A stretch of DNA of 53,197 nt from Rhodoblastus acidophilus (GCF_025961575.1 NZ_JAOQNX010000033.1:1-53197); one strand, 5' to 3'; shown: positions 43,587 to 52,311, numbered from the stretch's first letter. The notes: generated from the sequence alone by a model not told the origin. Translations and numbers: made by a program.

Positions 43587-44762
43587 ATGGGTATACCGGT
43601 GCTCGAGGGCGCGCGCATTGGCGCCTATATCGTTAAGCAGCATCTTCTGGGGCGCAAGCGCTATCCGCTGGTGCTGATGCTGGAGCCGTTGTTCCGCTGC
43701 AATCTCGCCTGCTCCGGCTGCGGCAAGATCGACTATCCCGACAAGATTCTCAACCAGCGCCTGCCCTACGAAGACTGCATGGAGGCGATCGACGAATGCG
43801 GCGCGCCGGTCGTCGTGATCGCCGGCGGCGAGCCGCTGCTGCACAAGGATTTGCCGCGGATCGTGCGGGGCGCGCTCGATCGCAAGAAATTCGTCACGGT
43901 CTGCACCAATGCGCTGCTGCTGGAAAAGCGCCTCGGCGAATTCGAGCCGAGCTCGGCGTTCAACTGGTCGGTTCATCTCGACGGCGACCGCGAGATGCAT
44001 GACAAGTCGGTGTGCCAGGACGGGGTGTACGATCGCGCCGTAAAAGCCATCGCCGCCGCGCGGGCCCGCGGTTTTAAGGTCAGCATCAACTGCACCCTGT
44101 TCAACGACGCCGATCCCGAGCGCGTCGCCAATTTCCTTGATACGCTCAAGGGCTTGGGCGTCAACGGCGGCGCCACGGTCGCGCCGGGCTACGCCTATGA
44201 GCGCGCCCCCAACCAGCAGCATTTTTTGAACCGCGCCAAGACCAAGGAGCTGTTCCGCGCCATTTTCAGGCGGGGGAACGGCGGCAAGAAATGGGATTTC
44301 TTCCAGTCGTCGGTGTTCCTGGATTTCCTGGCGGGCAACCAGACCTTCGAATGCACGCCCTGGGGCAATCCGGCGCGCACCGTGTTCGGCTGGCAGCGCC
44401 CCTGCTATCTGCTCAACGAGGGCTACGCCAGCACGTTTAAAGAGCTGATGGAAACCACGGATTGGGACGCCTATGGCGTCGGCAATTACGAGAAATGCGC
44501 GGATTGCATGGTGCATTGCGGCTTCGAGCCGAGCGCCGTCAAGCACGCCATCACCCATCCCTGGGACGCGATCCGCACGGCTCTGTTCGGCGTCGCCACC
44601 GAGGGGCCGATGAAGCCCGAAATCCCGCTGGACAAGCAGCGGCCGGCGCAATTCATCTTCGCCGCCCAGGTGGAGGAGCAGCTGAACGCCGTGGTGGAAG
44701 CGGAAAAACGCGCCAAGCAGCAGGCGGAAGAGGCCAAGCAGGCGGCGGAAGCGGCGGAGTAA
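43587..44762 (+). CDS. hpnH: Adenosyl hopene transferase HpnH (radical SAM)
   Basis: A 391-residue radical SAM protein that adds an adenosyl group to the hopene skeleton, the first step of C35 hopanoid side-chain synthesis. The cluster motif is CNLACSGC at residues 38-45, and GGEPLLHKDLPRIVRGALDR follows. C-terminal cysteines appear in YEKCADCMVHCGF. The last 40 residues form a Glu/Ala/Lys-rich coiled tail. GGAGAG precedes the ATG. hpnG is convergent immediately downstream. Confidence 0.96.
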   Translation: MGIPVLEGARIGAYIVKQHLLGRKRYPLVLMLEPLFRCNLACSGCGKIDYPDKILNQRLPYEDCMEAIDECGAPVVVIAGGEPLLHKDLPRIVRGALDRKKFVTVCTNALLLEKRLGEFEPSSAFNWSVHLDGDREMHDKSVCQDGVYDRAVKAIAAARARGFKVSINCTLFNDADPERVANFLDTLKGLGVNGGATVAPGYAYERAPNQQHFLNRAKTKELFRAIFRRGNGGKKWDFFQSSVFLDFLAGNQTFECTPWGNPARTVFGWQRPCYLLNEGYASTFKELMETTDWDAYGVGNYEKCADCMVHCGFEPSAVKHAITHPWDAIRTALFGVATEGPMKPEIPLDKQRPAQFIFAAQVEEQLNAVVEAEKRAKQQAEEAKQAAEAAE

Positions 44763-44778
44763 AGCTTGATCGGGTAAG

Positions 44779-44799
44779 GCCGGGCGGATCGCCCGGCCG
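44779..44799. terminator. GC hairpin between hpnH and hpnG
   Basis: GGCCGGGCG and CGCCCGGCC form a 9-bp perfect stem with loop GAT, placed 16 bases after the hpnH stop and six bases after the hpnG stop. No U tract follows on either strand, so it is only a probable bidirectional terminator. Confidence 0.6.
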
Positions 44800-44804
44800 C
44801 CAAA

Positions 44805-45551
44805 CTATTCGACGGCGGCGGGAATGCCGAAATCGCCTTCGGCGAACAGCGGCAGGCGCGCGTCGTTAAGGCCGCTCAGGGCGACCAGCGGCTGAGCGCC
44901 ATAATCGAATCCGAAGAATTCGCCGAGCACGCGGCGGCAGCGGACCAGCGCCCGCATGGCGGCGCCGGCCTCGCGCGCCGTCTGGATCAGGCCGGGCAGC
45001 TCGCCGGGACGCTTCGCCAAAGCGCGCAGCACCGCCGGCACATTGGTGGAGCCGTCGGGATTCATGCCGACCAGGGCGGCGCTGGGCAAAGCCCGGTGGT
45101 GCGGATCGGAGACGGCGCGCAGCGCAACGAAGGGAATGCCGCGCTCTCGCGCGAAACGCGCGGCGCCGTGGGATTCCATGTCGACCGCGAGACCGCCGGT
45201 TTTCTGGTGCAGCCGCGCCTTATGGTCGCGACTACCGATCATTTCATCCACGCCGATCAGGGCGCCGACGCGCGTGTCGGGGATTTGGCGCGACAGCGCG
45301 CTGAGCCAGCGGGAATCGGCGGGAAAAACCTCGCCGGCGATCACTTTGTCCGCCAGGATGACGTCGCCAGGCTTTTGACCGGGGGCGATGCCGCCGGCGA
45401 TGCCGAAACTCATGACGGCGTCGACCGGTCCGACGTCCTCCAGAAGTTTGTACACGCGTTTGGCGCACCCGCCGCCGACGACGGTGAGAGGGGTGGCTGC
45501 GGCTCGAGCTTCCTGCTTGAGGCCGACGACGAGGGCGATGCGTGGGGACAC
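44805..45551 (-). CDS. hpnG: Adenosylhopane nucleosidase/phosphorylase HpnG
   Basis: A 248-residue purine-nucleoside-phosphorylase-fold protein that removes adenine from adenosylhopane to give ribosylhopane. IALVVGLKQEARAA, MSFGIAGGIAPGQKPGDVIL and VDMESHGAARFARERGIPFV (catalytic Glu in the MES motif) and RAVSDPHHRALP are the family blocks. It starts with GTG, preceded by GGAGAG. Together with hpnH and hpnN it covers hopanoid side-chain formation and export, and squalene-hopene cyclase is not in this window. Confidence 0.94.
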   Translation of the reverse strand: MSPRIALVVGLKQEARAAATPLTVVGGGCAKRVYKLLEDVGPVDAVMSFGIAGGIAPGQKPGDVILADKVIAGEVFPADSRWLSALSRQIPDTRVGALIGVDEMIGSRDHKARLHQKTGGLAVDMESHGAARFARERGIPFVALRAVSDPHHRALPSAALVGMNPDGSTNVPAVLRALAKRPGELPGLIQTAREAGAAMRALVRCRRVLGEFFGFDYGAQPLVALSGLNDARLPLFAEGDFGIPAAVE

Positions 45552-45813
45552 GAAACTCTCCGTTCCCCGAAGCTTTCACAAAAGAGTGTAGTGCGGTCAA
45601 GCCTTAGTCGGGTTTTGGCCCGAAAATGGACAAGGGGTCGCAGTCCCGGCGCCCGCTCGCGGGGCGCCCTGCACAAGCCTTTGGCAGGACGCCTTTGTCC
45701 TATGCGTCGTGAAAACAGGCGCGCTCCCGGCGGTCATGCCTGGCGGTCATGGAGGGCGTCGCCGAAAATTCCGCTTGGCGGGGCTTTGTCCGGCAACTTA
45801 TAAGCGAAGCGGC

Positions 45814-45902
45814 GCGGGCGTGGCGAAATCGGTAGACGCAAGAGACTTAAAATCTCTCATTTCTGCTATGTTCTGAGTCATAGTTTAACGCCTATCGCCC
45901 GC
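45814..45902 (+). tRNA. tRNA-Leu(UAA), 5' half intact, 3' half disrupted at an island junction
   Basis: Bases 45814-45857 form a normal 5' half: acceptor strand GCGGGCG, D arm GCG/CGC, anticodon stem AGAGA/UCUCU around CUUAAAA with anticodon UAA. After 45858 the sequence no longer fits a leucine tRNA. There is no GGUUCGA-type T arm, no discriminator A and no CCA. A CGCCCGC at 45896-45902 could pair with the acceptor strand, but it is also half of another hairpin (GCCCGC-TTGT-GCGGGC). The junction marks the start of the right-hand island, so recombination within the anticodon arm is likely. Confidence 0.6.
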
Positions 45903-46363
45903 TTGTGCGGGCATTGGTGCTTTGCGTCGTGGCATATATGGGATGATTCTCTGCCACCGTGTGGCAAAAACGGCGGCAAAATGTGGCTAGTCAGAGACGT
46001 TACGTCTCTCGTCTTGCGCAACCCTGTTCCCGTCTTGTCTCCGGCGTCGTCGTTAGCCGAATCGCCGAACCAAAAATTAATATCGCTCGGCACCCATCCT
46101 CCGGGCCGCCGATCTCCGATGAAGAACTCGCGCCTACGGCGCCCAGTCACCGCTCATCCGTCCGCACGCTCGTTTACGTGCTCGGGCCGGCACGTCGCCG
46201 ACCTTGCTGTCTCGGGCGGGCAACGAAACGTCTAGGCTGATGAACAGGCGGTGTTCGGACCTCGGGCGTCGAACTGCGATACAGAACTTCGCGCTGTGAT
46301 CGTCAAATTTGATTCGCCGAAGCCCGCCGCGCCGATTGCAGGATGCGGTGAGGTTTCTCTGCA
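45903..46363. other. Island junction region without a supported gene
   Basis: About 460 bases. It begins with a short hairpin (45897-45912), and another (CTATG/CATAG, 45866-45883) lies just before. Two overlapping plus-strand frames (45903-46235 and 45959-46240) lack ribosome-binding sites and resemble no protein I know. A minus-strand frame at 45878-46150 is no better. An integrase might be expected here, but no catalytic R-H-R-Y pattern is visible. Confidence 0.4.
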
Positions 46364-47206
46364 ATGCGAGCGCAAGCGGATGTTGTCTCGTTCATTGGGA
46401 TAGCCCCATCTAGAGCCAAGCCCAGAGAACGACAAGATGTGATCGCAGCGATATTTCCCACGATCACAATTATATTTTGCTTGACGGAGCTATTACATAT
46501 TGACGCGCGTCAGCCATGGCATTATGTGCATCGAGACGCGATGTGGCGACGCCTTATCGTGGCCAAAAACGCATTTCAAAGATGGAATTTTCAGAAAATG
46601 GCAGAACGTTACTTGCAGATTTCGTCCCTCTTTGATCCGGGGAAAAAGCGCATTGAAGAGGCGTTAGGGATTTACCGAGAGATGCAGGGCCGATGGCAAG
46701 GCGGCCTCGGCATCATCGTTGAAGAACACAACGGCCAGCTTTGGCTTCATCATGCTGGACTTGGCCAGCGGCATGACGCCTTGATTCACGCGATTGGGTT
46801 TGTCGCCGAGTGCGCCCGTCAACTTGGTCTTTCCGGAACGTGGAGTGCCGAGTGGTCGAAAGCTTGCTCCGAGCCCCTAATTGGCGGCTCCGGTGGTGGT
46901 TTTGTGGTGGTAGACCTCGAAACGCAAGCTGTTTGGATGAAGTCAACTGACGAACTGTTTGCTGTTTATAAGGCGTTAATGAATAGCACGACGCAATTCG
47001 GAAGTAAAAATTACAATAAGGTGCCTTTGCCGATCGAAAAAGCTGCTACTGCGAGGGAGTGGTTGAAAGAAAAAGCCATCAAAGACTGGACCGACTTCAC
47101 ACGTGTCGTGGGCTTGGAGAAAAGTTCTCTTGCCGTGGATCAGGTCTTTTTGATCAAACCGGACCAAGCCGCTATCGAGTTCAAGTTTGTATTTGGTGGT
47201 GTCTAA
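46364..47206 (+). CDS. Hypothetical protein of the right-hand island
   Basis: A 280-residue protein not recognised. A hydrophobic stretch near the N-terminus (IAAIFPTITIIFCLTELLHI, about 27-46) could be a membrane segment, but it may lie upstream of the true start. The remainder is soluble, with WHYVHRDAMWRRLIVAKNAF and GGLGIIVEEHNGQLWLHHAG. The DNA is visibly richer in A/T than the backbone (for example 46440-46520), which supports acquisition by transfer. GTGAGG about 10 bases ahead of the ATG is an acceptable ribosome-binding site, and internal ATGs are possible. Confidence 0.55.
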   Translation: MRAQADVVSFIGIAPSRAKPRERQDVIAAIFPTITIIFCLTELLHIDARQPWHYVHRDAMWRRLIVAKNAFQRWNFQKMAERYLQISSLFDPGKKRIEEALGIYREMQGRWQGGLGIIVEEHNGQLWLHHAGLGQRHDALIHAIGFVAECARQLGLSGTWSAEWSKACSEPLIGGSGGGFVVVDLETQAVWMKSTDELFAVYKALMNSTTQFGSKNYNKVPLPIEKAATAREWLKEKAIKDWTDFTRVVGLEKSSLAVDQVFLIKPDQAAIEFKFVFGGV

Positions 47207-47312
47207 ACCCGCCCGGAGCGGTTGACTCAACACATTTCGGCGCGGGCGGTCGCAAGAACTTGAGCTTTTTCGACCCCGAGCCGACACGCGGCAGAGTTCG
47301 CAGTTCGCGCGT

Positions 47313-47654
47313 TCACGATCTTGAGCCGTAACGGGTTCCGCTCGACTTGGGGATTTTCACGCCAAGCCCCCTCAAATAGCCAAGAAATTCAGCTTCAACC
47401 TTGGCACCGAGCAACAACCGTCCGCCGTGCGACAGGCAATCGAAGCCCTTCTCGGCGGCAAGGGCAAGTCTTACGCGGGCCGTGATCTCGTCGCGAACCG
47501 CCCTGTGTTGGTCTCGGATTTCGATGAACGTCTTCCAGTCGAAAGCGTTTTGCTGACTCTCGATCTCGTCTCGGATGTTCAGCAGCGGTAGCCCTGCTTC
47601 ACGCCGCAGGGCATTCCGATTCGTTATTTCGGTGAAAAGTTCAGCCTTGCCCAT
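47313..47654 (-). CDS. Hypothetical protein of the right-hand island
   Basis: A 113-residue, highly charged helical protein (MGKAELFTEITNRNALRREA, then RDQHRAVRDEITARVRLALA). TGGAGC five to nine bases before the ATG at 47654 favours this start over one seven codons upstream. No domain is recognised. The C-terminus is basic (KIPKSSGTRYGSRS). It is convergent with the preceding unknown gene. Confidence 0.5.
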   Translation of the reverse strand: MGKAELFTEITNRNALRREAGLPLLNIRDEIESQQNAFDWKTFIEIRDQHRAVRDEITARVRLALAAEKGFDCLSHGGRLLLGAKVEAEFLGYLRGLGVKIPKSSGTRYGSRS

Positions 47655-47756
47655 TTTTGCTCCAGTGCTCGACATCGATGGAGCAATGAGGTCGCCCTTT
47701 CAAGCACCTGCGCGCTCTCAAATCGCTGCGCCGTCCGACCCGGCCACGACGCCCGC

Positions 47757-48020
47757 CTACGTGTCGCGACGCCTCATGCCCCGGAACTTATAATCGGTCC
47801 AATCAGGAAACGCGCTGATTTTTCGCCCGCCGCAAGTCGAACAAACGAACCGCCGAGCGCGCGGGATTTCAGGAAACGGCGTGTCGCGCGCCAGAGCGAC
47901 GTCCTCAAATGTGAGCCGCTTTTCTCGTTTGCAGTCGCCGCAGATGAGAAAGAACGCAGCCACGCCAAGGCTTTCCATGTGAGCGATCGTTGGCGGCTGG
48001 ATCGGCAGAGCTTCGGTCAT
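47757..48020 (-). CDS. Small zinc-ribbon protein
   Basis: An 87-residue protein with two CxxC pairs, CGDC at about 27-30 and CSTC at about 60-63, spaced 30 residues apart as in a four-cysteine zinc ribbon. KREKRLTFEDVALARDTPFP lies between the pairs. Nucleic acid binding is a reasonable guess from the ribbon alone. It is downstream of mucR on the same strand, after a hairpin. No family was recognised. Confidence 0.6.
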   Translation of the reverse strand: MTEALPIQPPTIAHMESLGVAAFFLICGDCKREKRLTFEDVALARDTPFPEIPRARRFVCSTCGGRKISAFPDWTDYKFRGMRRRDT

Positions 48021-48073
48021 CGTGGGCGCAATATCCCAGATTCGTCATCTCGACACACGTCGGCTGAAACGCC

Positions 48074-48103
48074 ATGCGGGGCCACATTAAAGAAGCCCCG
48101 CAT
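48074..48103 (-). terminator. Hairpin downstream of mucR
   Basis: ATGCGGGGC (48074-48082) pairs perfectly with GCCCCGCAT (48095-48103), with a 12-base loop, starting 13 bases past the mucR stop on the minus strand. A run of U is lacking, so termination efficiency is uncertain. Confidence 0.5.
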
Positions 48104-48115
48104 CCTATACCGACG

Positions 48116-48595
48116 TTATTCAGCCGCAGCTTTCGGCGCGGTCTTTTTCGCAGCAGGCTTCTTCTTCTCGGCAGGTTTCTCGACGGGCGCCGGTTCGCCC
48201 GCCTTTCGACCGAGTCCCGCGCTCTTGGCCAAAGAGGACCGTTGCAAGCTGTAATTCGGAGCCACGATCGGATAATCGGGCTTCAGTCCAAAAGCCGCGC
48301 GATATTCATCTGGCGACATATTGTGCTCGGATTGGAGGTGACGTTTAAGAGACTTGAATGGCTTGCCGCAGCAAAGACACGTCAGGGCTTCGGGGCTGAT
48401 GGACTTTTTTAAGGAAACAGCCGGCTCCATTTTCTTCGGCTCTTCAGAAGCGGCCTCGGCAACGCCGCTCGATATGCCGAAGGCGGTCTTGACGGTCTTA
48501 ATGACTTCGGGGAGATCAGCCGGGGCGACGGTGTTATTTGACAGATACGATGACAATATCTGAGCCACAAGCGACGCGTTGTCGTTCTCAGCCAT
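48116..48595 (-). CDS. MucR/Ros-family transcriptional regulator
   Basis: A 159-residue protein. The Ros/MucR zinc finger is clear: C73-x2-C76-x9-H86-x4-H91 (LTCLCCGKPFKSLKRHLQSE), followed by the conserved SPDEYRAAFGLKPDYPIVAP and SLAKSAGLGRK blocks. An N-terminal helical oligomerisation domain starts LVAQILSSYLSNNTVAPADL. The last 25 residues are an unusual Lys/Ala/Pro tail (PAEKKKPAAKKTAPKAAAE). MucR proteins act as H-NS-like silencers of A/T-rich acquired genes, which fits an island location. The start at 48595 gives the family N-terminus. Confidence 0.93.
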   Translation of the reverse strand: MAENDNASLVAQILSSYLSNNTVAPADLPEVIKTVKTAFGISSGVAEAASEEPKKMEPAVSLKKSISPEALTCLCCGKPFKSLKRHLQSEHNMSPDEYRAAFGLKPDYPIVAPNYSLQRSSLAKSAGLGRKAGEPAPVEKPAEKKKPAAKKTAPKAAAE

Positions 48596-48967
48596 ATGCG
48601 TTTCTCCGAATCTTGCTGATGACGTTAATTTCAAGTAACGCGCGTGTCTCATGTGTGTCAATCTACGTGGCAGAAATATTGCTGTAAATGCATGGAAGTT
48701 TGCAACGCCCGGCTTGATTTCGGCTCGCACCAATCGGCGACCGAGCTAAACGATATCGGTCTACGCGCCGCTGAGATCGTCAAAATAAATTGATGTTTGT
48801 CAGCGCGCTGCCTAAGCTTGAGAAATGTCAAAAACGATAATAGCGTAATGAAGATAAGCAAAAAAAGCCACGAGAGGTCCGTTCAGTTTCTTCAACGAGC
48901 GAATAACCGAGGCTTTGCTTGCGAGCTTTTCCGCAATAATGCGGAGAGCCGTCAAAGGGAGGCGATC
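48596..48967. other. Divergent intergenic region between mucR and SnoaL-like gene
   Basis: About 370 bases, comparatively A/T-rich. It should hold the promoters of both divergent genes. No consensus boxes with good spacing were identified. An open frame runs into it from the SnoaL-like gene, but it lacks a ribosome-binding site and the expected domain begins only at 48968. A/T-rich steps here could be MucR targets, but this is not shown. Confidence 0.4.
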
Positions 48968-49423
48968 ATGATGAACAATGTTGAACTCGTGAAATCGCTA
49001 TACGATGCGTTCAAGCGCGGCGATCTTGAGACGATCTTCGCGGCGTCTGACCCCAACATTAAATGGATTTCCAATGCGGACCCGGCCCTCATCCCGTGGG
49101 GTGGCGAACGCAATGGTGTTGAAGCGGCAAAAGGGTTCTTTAAAGAACTCGGGGACCATGTGGAATTTGAGTCCTTCATGCCGCAAGAATTTTTCAGCGG
49201 TTCCGATTCTGTGACCGTTCTTGGTCATACGACCGCTCGAATGAAGCCGTCAGGAGGTTTGGTCGAGCACGAGTGGGCGCACATATTCAAAATCGAGAAC
49301 GGGAAGGTCGTGGAATTCCGAGACTTTACCGACACCCACGCGGTCGTTCAGGCGTATTTCGGAGGCGATATTCACTCAGTCACCGTGGCCGCATCTGAGC
49401 AGACGGCGCGGCTTCATCACTGA
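48968..49423 (+). CDS. SnoaL-like/NTF2-fold protein
   Basis: A 151-residue protein of the SnoaL/ketosteroid-isomerase-like NTF2 fold: NVELVKSLYDAFKRGDLETI, KWISNADPALIPWGGERNGV, FFKELGDHVEFESFMPQEFF and HEWAHIFKIENGKVVEFRDF. The cone-shaped fold binds small hydrophobic ligands or catalyses simple isomerisations, and the actual function is unknown. GGGAGG is seven bases ahead of the first of two adjacent ATGs. It is divergent from mucR. Confidence 0.85.
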   Translation: MMNNVELVKSLYDAFKRGDLETIFAASDPNIKWISNADPALIPWGGERNGVEAAKGFFKELGDHVEFESFMPQEFFSGSDSVTVLGHTTARMKPSGGLVEHEWAHIFKIENGKVVEFRDFTDTHAVVQAYFGGDIHSVTVAASEQTARLHH

Positions 49424-49590
49424 TCCCTCGCCTTTGTAAAAAGGACCACCGCGCAGCGGTGAAGAACTTCACCGCTGCGTCGGATGTGTGCTTTCGATCG
49501 CTGCTAACTTCAGCCGGGAGCGGCAAACATCCCCAAGGCCGCATCCGAGATTTTCCTCAATCGCAACCGGCATGGAGTCCTGCTGGGATA

Positions 49591-50434
49591 ATGATCGGTC
49601 TTCCGTTCATGCTGCCGCTGACCAATGAGCGCGATCTCGATGCCATCGCGACGAACGTGGTTTCGTCGCTGGAAAGCCATCGTCAAATTCCAGCCTTCTC
49701 GCTTGCGTCCGGGGGATTGAGCGTTACGGAAGCATACCGCGTCCTTCGTCGTCTCCGCCGCGCGTTCGAGGCGCGGGGGGAAATCGTCACTGGCCGGAAA
49801 ATCGGCTTTACGAACCGCCAGATGTGGGCGGCGCACGGCGCTTGAGCCAATATGGGGATATTGCACCGACCGGACGACTTACGAACTCGCGACTGCGCCG
49901 GTTCATTCGCCGACGAACTTCGCTGAGCCGCGCATCGAACCGGAAATCATGTTTGGTCTTGGGACGGCGCCATCGCGCGACATGGACGAGGCTGCGCTGC
50001 TCGATTGCATAGATTGGATCGCGCTCGGCCACGAAATTGTGCAATCCATTTTTCCCGGATGGAAATTCAAGGCGCCGGACACCATTGCGGCTAACGCGCT
50101 CCATGGCGCGTTGCTCGTTGGCAAACGCCACGCTTTCGCGCCAAGGAAAGAAGCTTGGCGGCGCGAACTCGCCAGCTTTGGCGTCGAACTCTACTGCGAT
50201 GACAGCCTGAGCCAGATTGGCGGAGGCGCGCTTGTGCTCGACAGTCCGCTCTTGGCTCTTCGCCATCTTGTCGAACTGCTGGCTAACGATCCCGAGAATC
50301 CGCCGCTTAGCGCGAACGAAATCGTGTCCACCGGAACGTTGACCCTCGCCATGCCGGTCAGCGCGGGGCAAACATGGACGACGCGAGTTCACGGCATTCC
50401 GCTTGAGGACATCGTCGTCAGGTTCGAGGCATGA
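49591..50434 (+). pseudogene. 2-keto-4-pentenoate hydratase-like gene, frameshifted
   Basis: Two adjacent frames together make one hydratase of the fumarylacetoacetate-hydrolase superfamily (MhpD type). The first covers PAFSLASGGLSVTEAYRVLR to KIGFTNRQMWAAHGA and stops at about 49843. The second begins in the same codon region with ALEPIWGYCTDRTTYELATA, then carries the core PRIEPEIMFGL and continues to 50434. The join fits the loss of two bases in a GCGCGC run near 49838 (expected HGALEPIW). No ribosome rescue signal is evident. It is either a decayed gene or a sequencing error. The start (49591 or 49609) is uncertain. Confidence 0.8.
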
Positions 50435-50550
50435 CGACACCAACCGTTTGCCCCAGCAATGATGACAGAACGCCAACGCATTTGAGACAATGCTCCATGC
50501 GGGAGTTGTCACGCCGCCTTATGGTGGCGGCGAGCGCGAAGCGCACGTCG

Positions 50551-51555
50551 TTATGCGCAATCGCGAAGACGCAGCGGGGTTTCGTGATCGCGGTGGCGCG
50601 CGTCAGCCTCCCGCTGCTCGAAAGCGCAAACTCGGTTCCGGCCAAGCCGTTTCGCTTTGTATAGGCCCTGATCGGCGTCAACGATAATTCCGTCCGCGCA
50701 GTCGTTCTGCGGATGAACAACGGATGCCGCGCCGATCGACGCGGTAACAAATGGGCTTGCGCTGTTGCCGGGATGGCGAATTTCGCGCTCCTCGATGTTT
50801 CGGCGCAAACTCTCGGCCACGGTCATCGCGCCGTCGATGTCCGTTGACGGGAGCACGACGGCGAATTCCTCGCCTCCGTATCGGGCGGCTAAATCGGCAT
50901 CGCGGCGAACTGACCCCGCGATGATTTTCGCGACCGCTGCAAGGCACTCATCGCCGCCAGCGTGGCCGAATTCATCATTATATTGCTTGAAATGATCAAT
51001 ATCGATCATCAGAAGCGAAAGCGGTTCGCCGGCTCGCGACGCGCGTCCCCATTCTCTTGCAAGCGTGTCGTTGAACGTCCGCCGATTGGGCAGACCGGTC
51101 AAACCGTCGAGACCTGCAAGATTGCGAAGCTGGGCCTCCGCCGCCTTCATAGCCGTTAAATCTCGGATGGACTCCATCACACCGATAAGTTCGCCGTCGG
51201 GGTCGTAAATCGGCCCGGCGTCGCCAGCCATGTAAACCCGCCGTCCGTTCGGCAGGTCGCACCAACTCTCGACGGTGAGCGCGCCCTTGGCGACCGGCGA
51301 GTCTGAGTAGGCGACAAAATACTCCGGTGCCCATTCAACCGTGTCGTTTAAAACAAGATCGGCGAGGCAAGGCCGCTTGGCCGGGTAAAACGCCTTCCAA
51401 TGATCCTTGGTGCCCACGACGCTCGCCGCTGGAACGCCGGTGAAGACCATGCAAGCTCGATTCCAGAGGATGACCTTGCCCTCTTTGTTGAGCACGAACG
51501 TCGGCGCAACATGCTGATCCAGCGTGGCGAGCAATGCCTCTGAGATTTTGTTCAT
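50551..51555 (-). CDS. PAS-GGDEF diguanylate cyclase
   Basis: A 334-residue soluble protein. A PAS domain covers about residues 8-135 ([20 protein letters not shown], and [20 protein letters not shown]). The GGDEF domain (about 145-320) has [15 protein letters not shown] and an intact active site [13 protein letters not shown] (GGEEF at 227-231). RDAD at 218-221 is exactly five residues upstream, the position of the c-di-GMP inhibitory I-site. It should be an active cyclase with product inhibition. It is convergent with the hydratase pseudogene. Confidence 0.93.
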   Translation of the reverse strand: MNKISEALLATLDQHVAPTFVLNKEGKVILWNRACMVFTGVPAASVVGTKDHWKAFYPAKRPCLADLVLNDTVEWAPEYFVAYSDSPVAKGALTVESWCDLPNGRRVYMAGDAGPIYDPDGELIGVMESIRDLTAMKAAEAQLRNLAGLDGLTGLPNRRTFNDTLAREWGRASRAGEPLSLLMIDIDHFKQYNDEFGHAGGDECLAAVAKIIAGSVRRDADLAARYGGEEFAVVLPSTDIDGAMTVAESLRRNIEEREIRHPGNSASPFVTASIGAASVVHPQNDCADGIIVDADQGLYKAKRLGRNRVCAFEQREADARHRDHETPLRLRDCA

Positions 51556-51850
51556 AAATCTTGGGTTGCGACAGAGAGGGTTGCGCAACCCTAAGCAGAA
51601 TAGATGAATGTGTCCTTACACCCATTGCGGCGGCTGGCGGTTGGCGGCCACCGGATGCAGTCGGGCGACGGTCGCGAAGATTGCAAACGCTTGGTCAAAG
51701 CCGAAAAAGACGCAGCGGCTCAGCCCCGCAACAATCCGGCGCGGGCGAATGCTGGATCATTTTCACACGCATCGGCACGCGCGGTTCGGAAGCCAGCGGA
51801 GTTAAACCTCGGAGACGATCCAATAACTTTTGAAATATGGGAGCAAAGCC

Positions 51851-52169
51851 GTGACGAAGCTCATTTCTTGTTCTGCAATTGCCCTGACGCTCGTCGCCGC
51901 CGAAGCCAACGCCCAAGGTCCCGGCGACCCAAAGGCAGGTCTCGATTTGGCGCAACGTGTCTGTTCGGAATGTCATGCAACGGTCGTCGGGCAGGATCGG
52001 TCCCCAAACCCGAAGGCGCCAACATTTTCTGACCTTGCTGCATCCCCCGGGATGACGCGCACCGCGCTACTGGTGGCTCTCACGACGCCGCATGCAGGGA
52101 TGCCGATGTTCACGCTCACGGGATGACATCATCGCATACATTCTCAGCTTGCATGAAATCCAACGTTGA
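51851..52169 (+). pseudogene. Exported small cytochrome c, frameshifted near the 3' end
   Basis: A GTG start with GGGAG upstream gives a signal peptide (LISCSAIALTLVAAEANAQG) and a class I cytochrome c with CSECH (about residue 39) and the axial-Met region AGMPMFTLTG. The frame then stops at TGA (52124-52126). The next frame continues DDIIAYILSLHEIQR, the usual C-terminal helix of this family, to a stop at 52169. One or two bases have been lost or gained near 52124. It is either a decayed gene or a sequencing error. Heme binding could persist in the truncated form. Confidence 0.75.
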
Positions 52170-52217
52170 AGTTCGGGCGTCCGTCGCTAGAAAATCTTGA
52201 GACGTTTCGCGACCTCC

Positions 52218-52242
52218 GGAACGGAGCGCGCCCCATGACGAT
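52218..52242 (+). promoter_or_regulatory. Possible EcfG-type promoter upstream of the GlsB/YmgE gene
   Basis: GGAAC at 52218-52222 is followed after 16 bases by CGAT(T) at 52239-52242. The -35 box is perfect, and the -10 box differs by one base from CGTT. It lies about 70 bases before the gene. Small GlsB/YmgE proteins are common stress genes, so the match is plausible but weak. Confidence 0.35.
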
Positions 52243-52311
52243 TAACTGCCTTGTTGGTCGGCCAAATTGATTTCGGTGCGGAGTTGCGCGCACCTTCTAA
52301 GGAGACGTGCC

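Noticed and set aside
45814-45902. Group I intron in tRNA-Leu(UAA), as known in cyanobacteria and some proteobacteria
   Set aside because: Such introns split the anticodon loop, which is contiguous here, and no downstream T-arm exon (GGTTCGA type) was found.
45903-46240. Integrase gene next to the broken tRNA-Leu
   Set aside because: No frame here shows the R-H-R-Y residues or helix pattern of tyrosine recombinases.
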